A stretch of 64,000 nucleotides of DNA from the NCBI GenBank assembly GCA_016716065.1, contig JADJXA010000008.1, positions 177,778 to 241,777 on the forward strand, read 5' to 3'. The notes under the pieces are model-generated. The model worked only from the letters and a program-made list of their open reading frames with translations. It ran no database searches and was not told the DNA's origin. Positions 17,497 through 26,078 of this stretch are shown in pieces. Within the stretch, counting starts at the first letter, position 1; each line of letters opens with the position of its first letter. Both the position numbers and the translations under genes were made by a program. This DNA is from Candidatus Leptovillus gracilis. GTDB lineage: Bacteria > Chloroflexota > Anaerolineae > Promineifilales > Promineifilaceae.

Positions 17497-18744
17497 ATGT
17501 TAACTCAAACTCCCTTCCTCAACCCTATTCCGCTGCGGGCACAATTCCCCGCTTTACAATTGGAAATCAATGGCAAAACGGCCGTCTACCTCGACGGCCC
17601 CGGCGGCACCCAGGTTCCACAGCGCGTCATTGACGCCATCAGCGAAGCACTCACTGTGGGCATTTCCAATCATGGCGGCCCCTTTTTCACCAGCGCCCGT
17701 AGTGACGCTATCGTCGAGGCCGCGCGGATGGCGATGATGGACTTCTACAACGCTCGCCGGCCGGAAGAGATTGTCTTCGGCCAAAATATGACCAGTCTCA
17801 CCTTTGCCATCAGCCGGGCCATCGCCCGCACCTGGCAGCCCGATGACGAAATCGTCGTCACCCGGTTGGACCATGATGCCAATATCTCCCCCTGGCTGCT
17901 GGCTGCCGAAGACCGCGGCGTCACCGTGCGTTGGCTGGATTTCGACCCCGCCGATTGCACCCTGAAGTTAGAAGCGCTGCCTGATCTGCTCAACGAAAAA
18001 ACGCGCCTGGTTGCCATCACCTTAGCCTCCAATGCCGTCGGCAGCATTACTGATGTCAAGCGAGCAGTCGAAATGGTCCATGCAGCCGGTGCGCTGGCCT
18101 ATGTGGATTCAGTCCATTACGCTCCCCATGGCTCCATAGACGTACAAGACCTGGATTGTGATTTTCTGGCAGCATCCGTTTATAAATTCTTTGGCGGTCA
18201 CGTTGGCGCTCTCTATGGCAAGTACGATCTGCTTGACGCTATGACGGCTTACAAAGTTCGCCCGGCTTCGTCAAAACCGGCCGACAAATGGGAAACCGGC
18301 ACGCAGAGCTTTGAAAGTCTGATTGGCGTCACGGCCGCTGTGGATTACATTGCCGACATCGGCGACGCCGTAGGCTCCCGCCGCCAACGACTCGTACAGG
18401 CCATGGCGCGTATCAAAGAATACGAAATGAGCCTGAGCGAACGGTTTCTGCAAGGGGCGACAAAAGTGCCGGGCTTGCACGTATATGGGATCACAGATAT
18501 TGAGAGTCTGGAACACCGCACACCAACTTTTGCCATAAGCCTGGAAGGATTCACTCCCGCGCAGGTCGCTCAAAAATTGGGCGAGCAGGGCATCTTCGTC
18601 TGGGACGGTCACTATTACGCCATTGCCGTCATGGAACGGCTCGGTTTGCTGGATAAAGGCGGCCTGGTGCGCATCGGTTTTGTCCATTACAACACCGCCG
18701 AAGAAGTGGACCGGGTGTTAACCGCTTTGGCGGAAATGGGGTGA
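17497..18744 (+). CDS. Cysteine desulfurase-like PLP enzyme (VC1184-type family)
   Basis: 415 residues from the ATG at 17497, chosen because TATAAT ends 6 bp upstream; the in-frame extension to 17401 would cross the promoter. Class-V aminotransferase fold: LDGPGGTQVPQRVI near the N-terminus, NHGGPFFTS, cofactor-binding DSVHYAPHG, and SVYKFFGGHVGALYG with the Schiff-base Lys near residue 230. It resembles the cysteine-desulfurase-like family (TIGR01976) that lacks the usual catalytic-Cys loop, so the substrate is uncertain. No iron-sulfur assembly partners are nearby; it appears monocistronic. Confidence 0.85.
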   Translation: MLTQTPFLNPIPLRAQFPALQLEINGKTAVYLDGPGGTQVPQRVIDAISEALTVGISNHGGPFFTSARSDAIVEAARMAMMDFYNARRPEEIVFGQNMTSLTFAISRAIARTWQPDDEIVVTRLDHDANISPWLLAAEDRGVTVRWLDFDPADCTLKLEALPDLLNEKTRLVAITLASNAVGSITDVKRAVEMVHAAGALAYVDSVHYAPHGSIDVQDLDCDFLAASVYKFFGGHVGALYGKYDLLDAMTAYKVRPASSKPADKWETGTQSFESLIGVTAAVDYIADIGDAVGSRRQRLVQAMARIKEYEMSLSERFLQGATKVPGLHVYGITDIESLEHRTPTFAISLEGFTPAQVAQKLGEQGIFVWDGHYYAIAVMERLGLLDKGGLVRIGFVHYNTAEEVDRVLTALAEMG

Positions 18745-18761
18745 GGGATTTCTCATCTCGG

Positions 18762-18790
18762 TTGACATCACCCGTTATCTGTGCCATAAT
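18762..18790 (+). promoter_or_regulatory. Near-consensus sigma-70 promoter for a short transcript
   Basis: TTGACA (18762-18767), exactly 17 bp, CATAAT (18785-18790). Expected start near 18797. It points into a 165-nt region that ends in a hairpin before a convergent gene, so it drives a small transcript rather than a downstream gene. Confidence 0.7.
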
Positions 18791-18859
18791 GCGCCCATCA
18801 TTAACATTGATTGGCAGCAAACGCTGCGACGCCATCCTAATGACAAGGAGGTGGTGCTT

Positions 18860-18913
18860 GTGGATAGTTATTCAGCTAGTCGCGCCGTAGCACTACCTCC
18901 TCGTTCGAGATAA
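18860..18913 (+). CDS. 17-codon leader-peptide ORF
   Basis: GTG start at 18860 with AAGGAGG (18845-18851) 8 nt upstream and a TAA at 18911-18913; it encodes MDSYSASRAVALPPRSR. The codons for RAVALPP form the left arm of the 15-bp hairpin and the anti-Shine-Dalgarno, so translation would directly disturb folding. Upstream in-frame GTGs at 18851 and 18854 sit inside the binding site and are unlikely starts. The Pro-Pro pair could slow ribosomes. No known leader peptide recognised. Confidence 0.5.
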   Translation: MDSYSASRAVALPPRSR

Positions 18914-18930
18914 GTAGTGCTACGGCGCAA

Positions 18931-18960
18931 GAAAGGCCCCATCGCAAGATGGGGTCTTTC
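18931..18960 (+). terminator. Hairpin ending the short transcript
   Basis: GAAAGGCCCCATC and GATGGGGTCTTTC pair over 13 bp with one G-U and loop GCAA; GCTTTCTT follows. It lies between the leader unit and the convergent methylase, and could serve both strands. Confidence 0.6.
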
Positions 18961-18966
18961 GCTTTC

Positions 18967-19866
18967 TTATGGATTGGTTTGGGGGCCGAAATCGAGCAAA
19001 GAGGGCTGTAGAATTGTTGTTGGCCGACGTTCCTGAAGCTTTTCCTGCGTTTGTACATCAAAGTTCGTGATCAAGACTTCTTGATTAATCACCCGCTCGG
19101 AACCATTTTTCTTCGTGTTCATCCCCGAATATGTTTGCACAGTGATGATGTTGTAGCCGTCATACATTTCGTGCATTTCAGGCATATCGTAAGAAGAAAG
19201 AATCCATTTGCACTTCGACTGCGTTAGACGATGCGCCAATCGTTGATGATCTGCCCAATCCTGCATATTGTGCTTATAATTACAGCCATTATTCGGATAG
19301 GGAGGATCGATGTACATGATCGTCTGTGGTTTGTCATAGCGATCTATGCAGTCTTCCCAACTTAGATTCTCGATAATGACCGTACTCAATCTTTTGTGTA
19401 CAGGCTCTAATTTTTGCCGGAGATGTTTTAGAGCTCCGATCAGACGGTTGCCATGCCCACCGTCTGATATACTTGTCTGAAAACGAGGATAGTCTAATTC
19501 ACCACCCCATCCAGCCATGATTAAATAATAAAAGCGATGAGCGCGCTCAATAGCATTTAGGGTAAGAGGGTCTAAATCAGCCAATCTTTCAAACTCGTTT
19601 CGAGACACTAATTCCCATTCAAAAGAGGCAATAAGTTCTTCTGGTTGATGTTTTAGGACGCGGAAAAAGTTTATTAGCTCTTGATCAATATCATTGAGGA
19701 CTTCAACAGCGCTTGGCGGTTTGCCAAAAAGCACCCAGGCTCCTCCAGCAAATGGTTCTACGTAGCAAGTGTGTTCCGGTAGGATAGGAATGATATATTT
19801 TCGGAAACGGGATTTACCACCAACCCATCGCACTGGACTATTGATCATTTTCTGCGTCGTATTCAT
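18967..19866 (-). CDS. D12-class (Dam-type) DNA adenine-N6 methyltransferase
   Basis: 299 residues from the ATG at 19866; the frame opens at a TTG (19878) inside an operator-like repeat. SAM-binding motif I is PFAGGAW near residue 43 after the family's N-terminal WVGGKSRF, and the catalytic DPPY motif (MYIDPPYPNNG) is near 190. Family members methylate adenine, often in GATC-like sites; specificity cannot be read here. It is divergent from a helix-turn-helix regulator and an endonuclease, so this is the modification half of a type II system. AT-rich, without ACGGCCGT, unlike its neighbours: a sign of transfer. Confidence 0.88.
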   Translation of the reverse strand: MNTTQKMINSPVRWVGGKSRFRKYIIPILPEHTCYVEPFAGGAWVLFGKPPSAVEVLNDIDQELINFFRVLKHQPEELIASFEWELVSRNEFERLADLDPLTLNAIERAHRFYYLIMAGWGGELDYPRFQTSISDGGHGNRLIGALKHLRQKLEPVHKRLSTVIIENLSWEDCIDRYDKPQTIMYIDPPYPNNGCNYKHNMQDWADHQRLAHRLTQSKCKWILSSYDMPEMHEMYDGYNIITVQTYSGMNTKKNGSERVINQEVLITNFDVQTQEKLQERRPTTILQPSLLDFGPQTNP

Positions 19867-19876
19867 AAATATATCC

Positions 19877-19901
19877 AAAATGTCTCTAATGGAGACATTT
19901 T
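19877..19901. promoter_or_regulatory. Operator-like perfect inverted repeat in the divergent R-M promoter region
   Basis: AAAATGTCTC (19877-19886), TAATG, GAGACATTTT (19892-19901). It lies 11 bp upstream of the methylase ATG in the AT-rich divergent interval. A binding site for the neighbouring controller protein is the natural reading; that is inference. Confidence 0.5.
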
Positions 19902-20007
19902 ATCATGAAATCATTTGGGATGCAACATTGATTTTAGACATTTGTTCTACTTCAACAAGAGTATAAAGGTTTTTTGGCTTAAATGGAAAGTATTCTGAAA
20001 CTAAATT

Positions 20008-20271
20008 ATGGAACGCTTTGGTGAAAAATTACATGATCTGCGAAAATTTCATAATGTAACTCTCAAATGGCTGGCCAATCAATTAGGTTACACCACGCAT
20101 AGTTATATTAGCGAAATTGAATCCGGCTACAAAGTACCAAATGTAGAATTTGTCTTAAAGACTGCAAGATTGTTCAATGTATCAACAGACGATTTGCTCA
20201 AAGATGAACTTGAATTAAATCTGCAACAATCAAAACTTGACATAAATTATGAACCTACCATTCGTAGATAG
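20008..20271 (+). CDS. Xre-type regulator, probable R-M controller (C) protein
   Basis: 87 residues with an HTH_3 domain in residues 7-62 (LHDLRKFHNVTLKWLANQLG, SYISEIESGYKVPN). It overlaps the endonuclease gene by 23 bp and faces the methylase, the usual position for C proteins that delay endonuclease expression until DNA is modified. AT-rich like the rest of the island. With the endonuclease interrupted it may now only control the methylase. Confidence 0.8.
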   Translation: MERFGEKLHDLRKFHNVTLKWLANQLGYTTHSYISEIESGYKVPNVEFVLKTARLFNVSTDDLLKDELELNLQQSKLDINYEPTIRR

Positions 20272-20575
20272 AAAACCTAATTCTCAAGAGATTGAGCGCT
20301 TTCGCTTAATTCTGAGTACCTATCAAGATGGTACGGGTATGTTAAAAGATGGCGATAGAACTTTGCCCGGATGGCGAGACTTCGAGAGGTCCGTGGCAAT
20401 TGCTTTTGATGGACAAGGGTTGGAAAGCAAATGGATCTATGATGTGTTATTGCCCATTAAAAGTTCCACGGGAGCATATTATGGCATTTCTTGCAAGATG
20501 CGCGGAATGCTCGGAACTGTCGAAAAGCAAAAGCGGGTAACTATAGACTCGAGGTTCGCTCAAATTGAGCGGTAA
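20249..20575 (+). pseudogene. Restriction endonuclease, 5' fragment interrupted by an IS
   Basis: Genuine coding runs from 20249 to 20547 (codons to VTI); the last residues (DSRFAQIER) come from the left end of the element. After removing the element and one copy of TATAGA, the frame joins the 3' fragment at 22486 exactly, giving about 266 residues, a normal type II endonuclease size. An Asp in IYDVLLP followed by GISCKM about 16 residues later may be a variant PD-(D/E)xK site; this is tentative. Its place after a C protein and opposite a methylase supports the call more than sequence does. Confidence 0.7.
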
Positions 20576-22479
20576 ATAGTAAAATTGGCGGCATGACTAT
20601 GCCAGAATTCACAATCAGTGTTGAACGGCTGGATGACCTGCCGCTCTTGTATGGGTTTATCGAAAAGATGGGCATTCAGTCCACCATTGATACCGTCATC
20701 AAACCGCACCGGGAATTGGCAGGGACTGAGCATGGGTTGGGTGATCTCCATCTGGCTCCAGCCACATCATCTCGGCGTACAACCATCGGATGGATCGGGT
20801 TCAAGAGTGGGTGGCAACCCATCAGGTTTCTTTGCGGCAGTTGACCGGACAGGACTGACCGAGCTTGACTTCACCGATGACCGACTGGCGATTTGTCTGC
20901 GGGAACTGCACGAGCCTGACCAGTGGCGGCGGATCGAGAGCCTGTTGGGTAATCGGTTGCTGCGCGTTTACGACCTGCGGTCGGTGAACATCGTGCGGCT
21001 GGATGGCACAACCGCCGGCGTGTATCACGACCCGGCGGGTCACCTGTTGTTTCAGGTGGGGAAGAACAAAGAAGGGGTCTATGAACCGCAGTTCAAAGCG
21101 ATGCTGGCCAGCCTCGACCCGTTGGGCTTGTTGTTGGCGCTGGATGTGGTTCCTGGCAATCGGGCCGATGACCCGCTGTATGTGCCTTGCTACCAGCGGG
21201 TGAAAGAGATGCTGGCCCGGAATGGACTGCTCATTGTCGGCGACAGCAAGATGAGCGCCTTTGACACCCGGGCCACGATTGCGGCGGGCCATGACCACTA
21301 TCTGACGCCCCTGCCCGATGGCAAGAGTGAACCGGGTCTGCTGGACAAGTACCTGCGCCGGTGGTGGGCTGACGGCGGCGCGGCGATGCCGGTTTTCCTG
21401 CCCGACGATGAGCCTGAGGAGGGACAAGAGCCTGACTGCTCCTGGCCATCGCCGAAGGATTCGAGGTCAGCCGCGCCCATCAGGCTGGGGTGGGCCACAG
21501 CATGTCGTCTGGTCGGAGCGTTGTCTGGTGGTGCGCTCGTTGAGCTACCAACAGACCGAACAGGCGAACTTGCGGCAGCGGCTGGCCAAAGCGGAAGGGG
21601 CGCTGCGGGACTTAACGCCTGCGCCAGGGCGGGGTAAACGCCCCATCACCGATGAAGCGAGTTTACAAAAAGCCATTGCCGCTATTGAAAAGCAGTATCG
21701 CGGCCGGTCTGTTGCCGGTCAGCTACACTCGCCAGGTCACAGAACGCGCCATCCGCGGCTATCGCGGTCAACCGGCACGGTAGAGCAAGACATTCGTTAC
21801 CAGGTGCAGGTCAAGCGAGACGAGGCGGCGATTGAATGGGCGCTGTTCCGGGCTGGTTGGCGTATCTACCTGACCAATGCGCCGCAGGCGTCGCTTTCTT
21901 TGACCGAGGCCGTCCTGGCTTACCGCGACCAGTATATCGAGGAGAACATTTCCGCCGTCCCAAAGGCAATATGCTCTCCATCACCCCGGTCTATGTCCAG
22001 CGGGATGACCATGCGCAGGGCTTGTTTCATTTGCTCTCGCTGGCGGCGCGACTGCTGGCCTTAGGCGATTACACGGCTCGTCGCACTCTGGCCGACCAAC
22101 AGTCAGAACTGAGTGGCATCTACCCCGGCAACCCCAAGCGGGCCACGGCTCGGCCGACGATGGAGCGGCTGCTGGAGGCTTTGACAACATCAACCTGAGC
22201 ATTATCCATCTGACCGGGCAGCGGGTCTGTCAGGCGACGCCGTTAACGGCCGTGCAGCAGCGCATTTTATCTCTGTTAGGCTTGTCGGCTACGTTGTATA
22301 CCAACTGGACTGTGGCCTGAACCGGTTAACCAGGGGTGGATTGGGCCTGTTGACGGTATTTGATTGGTAAAGTGCTTGTTTTTTGTAGCTGTCATATCGG
22401 TTTTGCTGGCTTCTGAACCACTTCACCGATATGGCAATCTGAATTGGACTTTTGCTCGTTTATTTGAGCGAACGCCCTG
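20548..22479 (+). mobile_element. IS1634-type insertion sequence, decayed
   Basis: 1,932 bp flanked by direct repeats TATAGA (20542-20547 and 22480-22485). The ends are partial inverted repeats sharing GTTCGCTCAAAT: the left end begins CTCGAG before it, and the right end, read inward, begins CAGGGC. The single transposase gene is full of frameshifts, so the copy is probably immobile. It is more GC-rich than the island it entered. The family call rests on the transposase and on 5-6 bp target duplications being usual there. Confidence 0.8.
20593..22320 (+). pseudogene. IS1634-family transposase, multiply frameshifted
   Basis: The protein is spread over all three frames: MPEFTISVERLDDLPLL at the start, then AYNHRMDRVQEWVATHQV in another frame, then the long DDE-type core (TELDFTDDRLAICL, VRLDGTTAGVYHD, LIVGDSKMSAFDTRA) from about 20860. 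Further frame changes lead to LSIIHLTGQRVCQATPLTA and the stop at 22318. The N-terminus matches the IS1634/DUF4277-type start. At least three indels make it non-functional as read. Confidence 0.8.
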
Positions 22480-22485
22480 TATAGA

Positions 22486-22987
22486 AGTATCAAATGCAAC
22501 AGGAGAGTTTTGGGATGCGATTAAAGCCGCAAGTCTAACACAAGAAGATTATCATAAAAAACCTCAACTCGCCGGGGCAATGTTGATTCAAGTCGTTGAA
22601 AAGTGGCACAATAAAGTCAGTATTGTGAATGGTGGCCTTGTGGACACGGCCAAAAGTTTCTATCTTGTTTTGCAATGGGAGAGAAAATCTGGACGCTATC
22701 AACTTTTTCAATTCCCAGTTGATTTGCCAGATCCCCGTGAATTGAGTTGGCAAGTTGATGGCCGACGTCTCATTGGTCGAGATGCGCAGGGTGTATTGTT
22801 TGAATGGTATGGTTTGTCGGGCGGCCAACTAAAATATTATCCTCTTGCCAGCAATGCCTTGTGGCAATCCCCCATTTTTCTGCTTGAATCATTGCCTGAT
22901 GATCTGGACAATGCTGTAAAACAAAAAGCGCTCGCTTACTTTCCCCATTTGTGGCAACAAGCCCAAGAGAAAACAGATCAAGAGTGA
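22486..22987 (+). pseudogene. Restriction endonuclease, 3' fragment
   Basis: After the second TATAGA the frame reads EVSNATGEFWDAIKAASL and continues to a stop at 22987 (about 166 residues). An ORF can be drawn from 22364, but its first 40 codons are IS end. The segment is AT-rich like 18967-20547 and unlike the homoserine dehydrogenase gene that begins 5 bp later, marking the right edge of the island. No catalytic residue is assigned in this half. Confidence 0.7.
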
Positions 22988-22991
22988 AATT

Positions 22992-24053
22992 ATGAAGCAC
23001 ATTCCCGTTGTTCTTTTTGGCGCGGGCGGCGTGGGTTCGGCGGTGCTGCGACAGATTGTAGACGGCCGTTCCCCCACCGCCACCCGCAATCACGTCCACT
23101 TCACCATCGTCGCTGTGTGCGACAGCCAGACCTGGCAGTTTCAGCCTGCCGGGTTGTCCGATGCGCAGCTGCGCCAGATTGTAGCGCAAAAAGCCCAGGG
23201 GCAGCCGGTGGGCGAACAACGGCCGTCACCCCTGCAAATCATCAACATCCTGGCCGAATCCGGGCTGGAACAGGTGATCGTGGTAGACGTAACGGCCGTG
23301 TCCGGCCTGGAACCCACCCTGGACCGCGCCCTCGAACTCGGCTACGGCGTTGTCCTGGCGAACAAAAAAGCGTTCGCCGGCCCCTGGGCGACAGCGCAGC
23401 ACTATTTCCACCATCCCCGTGTGCGCCACGAATCTACCGTCGGCGGCGGACAGCCAGTGATTGCTACCCTACGCTACCTGTTGGACACCAACGACCCCAT
23501 TCACGAGATTCAGGGACAGCTCAGCGGCACGTTGGGCTTTATCTGCCAGCAGTTGGACCAGGGCGTGCCCTTCTCCCAGGCCATCGCCGAGGCCAAAACG
23601 CGCGGCTACACCGAACCCGACCCCCGCGAAGACCTGGGCGGCCTGGACGTCATGCGCAAGGTGATGATTCTCGGCCGCATGGCCGGCTGGCCGCTGGAAA
23701 CAGCCGACATCCAGGTCGAGTCACTGTACACACAAAACCTGGCCGACCTGACCGTGCCTGATTTTATGGCCCAGGTCAGCGTATTAGACCAGGCAGTGCG
23801 GCAGCGTGTGGCTGTCGCCCAGGCCAACGGGCAGGTTTTGCGCTACCTGGCCCATCTGCGTGACGGCAAAGGGGTGGTGGGGTTAACGGCCGTGCCCGCC
23901 GGCAGCGCCCTGGCAAACCTCAAATTCATCAGCTTCCGCACCGGTCGCTATGACGATGAGCCGCTGATGATTTGCGGCAAAGGGGCGGGCGTAGAGATGA
24001 CGGCCGCCGGCGTGATCGGCGATATGCTCGACCTGGGAACGAGATTTGAATAA
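22992..24053 (+). CDS. hom: Homoserine dehydrogenase
   Basis: 353 residues. N-terminal NAD(P)-binding Rossmann motif GAGGVGSAV (residues 10-18), then VDVTAVSGLEPTL and VVLANKKAF (cofactor/substrate loop, conserved NKK). The homoserine-dehydrogenase catalytic stretch is ESTVGGGQPVI, GQLSGTLGFI and the signature GYTEPDPREDLGGLDVMRK near 205-223. It reduces aspartate semialdehyde to homoserine for Thr/Met synthesis. There is no ACT domain, so no built-in threonine feedback, and no neighbouring Thr genes. GC and ACGGCCGT content return to the genome norm here. Confidence 0.88.
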   Translation: MKHIPVVLFGAGGVGSAVLRQIVDGRSPTATRNHVHFTIVAVCDSQTWQFQPAGLSDAQLRQIVAQKAQGQPVGEQRPSPLQIINILAESGLEQVIVVDVTAVSGLEPTLDRALELGYGVVLANKKAFAGPWATAQHYFHHPRVRHESTVGGGQPVIATLRYLLDTNDPIHEIQGQLSGTLGFICQQLDQGVPFSQAIAEAKTRGYTEPDPREDLGGLDVMRKVMILGRMAGWPLETADIQVESLYTQNLADLTVPDFMAQVSVLDQAVRQRVAVAQANGQVLRYLAHLRDGKGVVGLTAVPAGSALANLKFISFRTGRYDDEPLMICGKGAGVEMTAAGVIGDMLDLGTRFE

Positions 24054-24132
24054 TTTACACCTTTAGATTGTAACATCTCAATAATCTGGGGAGCCTCCGG
24101 GAGGCTTGTCGTTACCGTCACGGTCGTCTCTA

Positions 24133-24148
24133 GCCCCGTTTACGGGGC
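24133..24148. terminator. Small hairpins after hom
   Basis: GCCCCG-TTTA-CGGGGC, preceded by GCCTCC-GG-GAGGC near 24092-24105. No long T tract; likely shared 3' ends of hom and the convergent regulator gene. Confidence 0.35.
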
Positions 24149-24212
24149 GTCGTTGTTTAGCCTGGGGCTTTAGCTCCAAGACGCAGCAGACCGCCGGGTA
24201 ACAGCTTTCTGG

Positions 24213-24770
24213 TTACGGCTTCCGGTACACGCCTCTCTCCCTCGTCATCAGGCCGTGCTCGATCAGGCCCCGCCGCAAAGCGGCCACGTCTTCGTGAAAA
24301 TCGAGCAGAACAAAGTTGACCTCTTTCTCGGAATAATCGCGCCCGATCTCAAAAGCCTCTGCGATTTTTTCCAGAACGATTTGCTGCTTTTTTAGCTGCG
24401 CCGGCAGAGTTTTTAGCTGCCCATGAAGAAAGAACGTTTTCAGCACCTTGTCGCGGTAGGCGTCTGCTTCTACGCTGGCGTTGACATCTGGCAGGGGGAG
24501 TTGTACCAGGTCGGCTAACGACCGCTGCCACACCCCTTCCGCCAGCGAATACACCTGGTAATATTGGTCTTTGACGGCCGTTATCAGCCCCACCTCACTC
24601 AACTGCCCCAGATGATGAGAAATAGTCCCCGGCTGCAAGTTCAAAATAGCCGCCAACTCTTCACCATGTCGCGGCTTGCTGCGAATCAGATTCACCATCA
24701 ACAACCGCGCCGGGTGTCCCAGTGCTTTAAACAACTGCGCCCGCGCTGTCAGGTCACTTTCCGCGCTCAT
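24213..24770 (-). CDS. ArsR-type winged-helix regulator with DUF2087-like C-terminus
   Basis: 185 residues. The N-terminal HTH (KALGHPARLLMVNLI, GEELAAILNLQPGTISHHL) is ArsR/HTH_20-like with no visible metal Cys motif. The C-terminal 70 residues (EKIAEAFEIGRDYSEKEVNF, VAALRRGLIEHGLMTRER) match the DUF2087 pattern. Such proteins are often stand-alone regulators of unknown signal. Its start overlaps the upstream 92-residue gene by 4 bp (ATGA), so the two are coupled. Confidence 0.8.
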   Translation of the reverse strand: MSAESDLTARAQLFKALGHPARLLMVNLIRSKPRHGEELAAILNLQPGTISHHLGQLSEVGLITAVKDQYYQVYSLAEGVWQRSLADLVQLPLPDVNASVEADAYRDKVLKTFFLHGQLKTLPAQLKKQQIVLEKIAEAFEIGRDYSEKEVNFVLLDFHEDVAALRRGLIEHGLMTRERGVYRKP

Positions 24771-25045
24771 CGTTCATTTTCCCAGGGCTTGCTGCCGGTA
24801 GCCGCGTGATACGCTCCGGAAAAAACGCCCCGCATCGTACGCACCGTGCTGAGTTTGATTTGTTCCTTGATCAGATTTTCCCGGTCATTCATCGCCCGGC
24901 GCAGTTCAATCTCCTGCTCGCCGTGCCGGATAATGGCGTCGGTGATCAGGGAAAAGGCTTCTTTGACTTTGTCCACCTCTGCCAGGCCAGAAGCCATGAT
25001 TGCCTGATATTTGTCCATAATGTAAGGATCGTTTGGCGGTTCCAT
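24767..25045 (-). CDS. Small helical protein coupled to an ArsR-type regulator
   Basis: 92 residues, charged and mostly helical (AEVDKVKEAFSLITDAIIRH, RENLIKEQIKLSTVRTM). It has no membrane segment and no recognised family. A good ribosome-binding site (AGGAGA, 6 nt before ATG) and the 4-bp overlap with the regulator mark it as a real gene. The central Glu/Arg-rich helix suggests a coiled-coil partner of the regulator; that is inference. The interval 25046-25274 is AT-rich and holds divergent promoters, none of which I assign firmly. Confidence 0.65.
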   Translation of the reverse strand: MEPPNDPYIMDKYQAIMASGLAEVDKVKEAFSLITDAIIRHGEQEIELRRAMNDRENLIKEQIKLSTVRTMRGVFSGAYHAATGSKPWENER

Positions 25046-25274
25046 GTTTATCTCCTTTCTGTCCAGCGTGCCAGCCTTTTGCCGGCGACAAGCCGACGGG
25101 CAGTCGGCATTCTATTGCTGTGTTTTCACAGTAAAATAATACAAAATGATTCGACAAATGTCAAATCAAAGATACAAAAACCAGCATGATTAGTGTGAAA
25201 TTTAGATACCGACACAGTTGCCGATAACATGGTACTATCGGAACAAATTTTTGGCGTGATGGAGGATATTGCCC

Positions 25275-26075
25275 GTGAAATGGATCAAACGAATTGCTGC
25301 GACGTTGGCCGTACTGCTGCTGTTGTTCATCCTGGTAATCGGTGGTGTGATGTTGTTCGATGTGCTTGCTGGTTCGCAAACGGCCGATTTTAGCAATATC
25401 GCCTACAGCGGGGCAGACGACACGAAACTCCTGGGCTACCTGGCCCAACCGCCCGGCGAGGGACCCTTCCCGGCGGTGTTGATGCTGCATGAATGGTGGG
25501 GCCTCAACGATGGCATCACCCAATTGGCCGACGCCCTGGCCGCTGAAGGCTACGTGGTATTGGTCCCCGATGCTTACCGGGGCAATCTGGCGGAACAGGT
25601 TCCCGGCGCGCTCTTCCTGCGCCTGACCACGCCGACGGAGGAAATTCACGCCGACCTGGATGCGGGGTTAGCCTACCTGCGGGCGCTGCCCGGCGTAGAC
25701 CCGGCGCGGGTGGCGGCGTTGGGCTTCTGTTTTGGCGGCGAACAGTCGCTGCAAATCAGCCTGCGCCAGCCGGAGAATCTGGCGGCGACCATCGTGCTGT
25801 ACGGGTCACTAGAAACAGACCCAGCGGCGCTGCAACCCATCGCCAGCCAGCCGCTTTTAGGCATATTTGGCGCCGAGGATGCCCAGATTCCGCTGAGTGA
25901 AGTGGACGCATTTGCCGCCGCCCTGGACAGCCTGGGCGCACCGGCAAACATCACCGTGTACCAGGGGGTAGGCCACGCTTTTGTCACCGAAGACAATTAC
26001 AACCAACCAGGCGCGGCCGGCGACGCCTGGCGGCAGATGAAGCAGTTTCTGGCCCAGAATCTTGGCGGAGCCTGA
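25275..26075 (+). CDS. Dienelactone hydrolase family protein, membrane-anchored
   Basis: GTG at 25275 is preferred over TTG at 25269 because GGAGGA (25261-25266) sits 8 nt before it. 266 residues: an uncleaved signal/anchor helix (ATLAVLLLLFILVIGGVMLF), then an alpha/beta hydrolase fold. It has the DLH features HEWWGLN, the Cys nucleophile in GFCFGG, Asp in FGAEDAQIP and His in GVGHAF. DLH members open cyclic esters; the export signal points to an extracytoplasmic esterase. The racemase-peptidase gene begins 3 bp after the stop, so the two are probably co-transcribed. Confidence 0.88.
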   Translation: MKWIKRIAATLAVLLLLFILVIGGVMLFDVLAGSQTADFSNIAYSGADDTKLLGYLAQPPGEGPFPAVLMLHEWWGLNDGITQLADALAAEGYVVLVPDAYRGNLAEQVPGALFLRLTTPTEEIHADLDAGLAYLRALPGVDPARVAALGFCFGGEQSLQISLRQPENLAATIVLYGSLETDPAALQPIASQPLLGIFGAEDAQIPLSEVDAFAAALDSLGAPANITVYQGVGHAFVTEDNYNQPGAAGDAWRQMKQFLAQNLGGA

Positions 26076-26078
26076 GCG

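Larger units (their letters stand above)
18797..18960 (+). ncRNA. Short leader-like RNA with mutually exclusive hairpins
   Basis: Three segments compete. A (18846-18857, AGGAGGTGGTGC) contains the ribosome-binding site. B (18890-18901, GCACTACCTCCT) pairs with A over 12 bp with one G-U. The 15-nt arm 18882-18896, which includes most of B, pairs perfectly with 18914-18928. So either the Shine-Dalgarno is masked by B, or B is held by the downstream arm. A further hairpin (18931-18960) ends the unit. This is attenuator architecture, but no structural gene follows on this strand. Boundaries are inferred from the promoter and last hairpin. Confidence 0.55.

Noticed and set aside
22364..22485. Start of a 207-residue gene at 22364
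   Set aside because: This part is the right end of the IS; only sequence after TATAGA belongs to the endonuclease.
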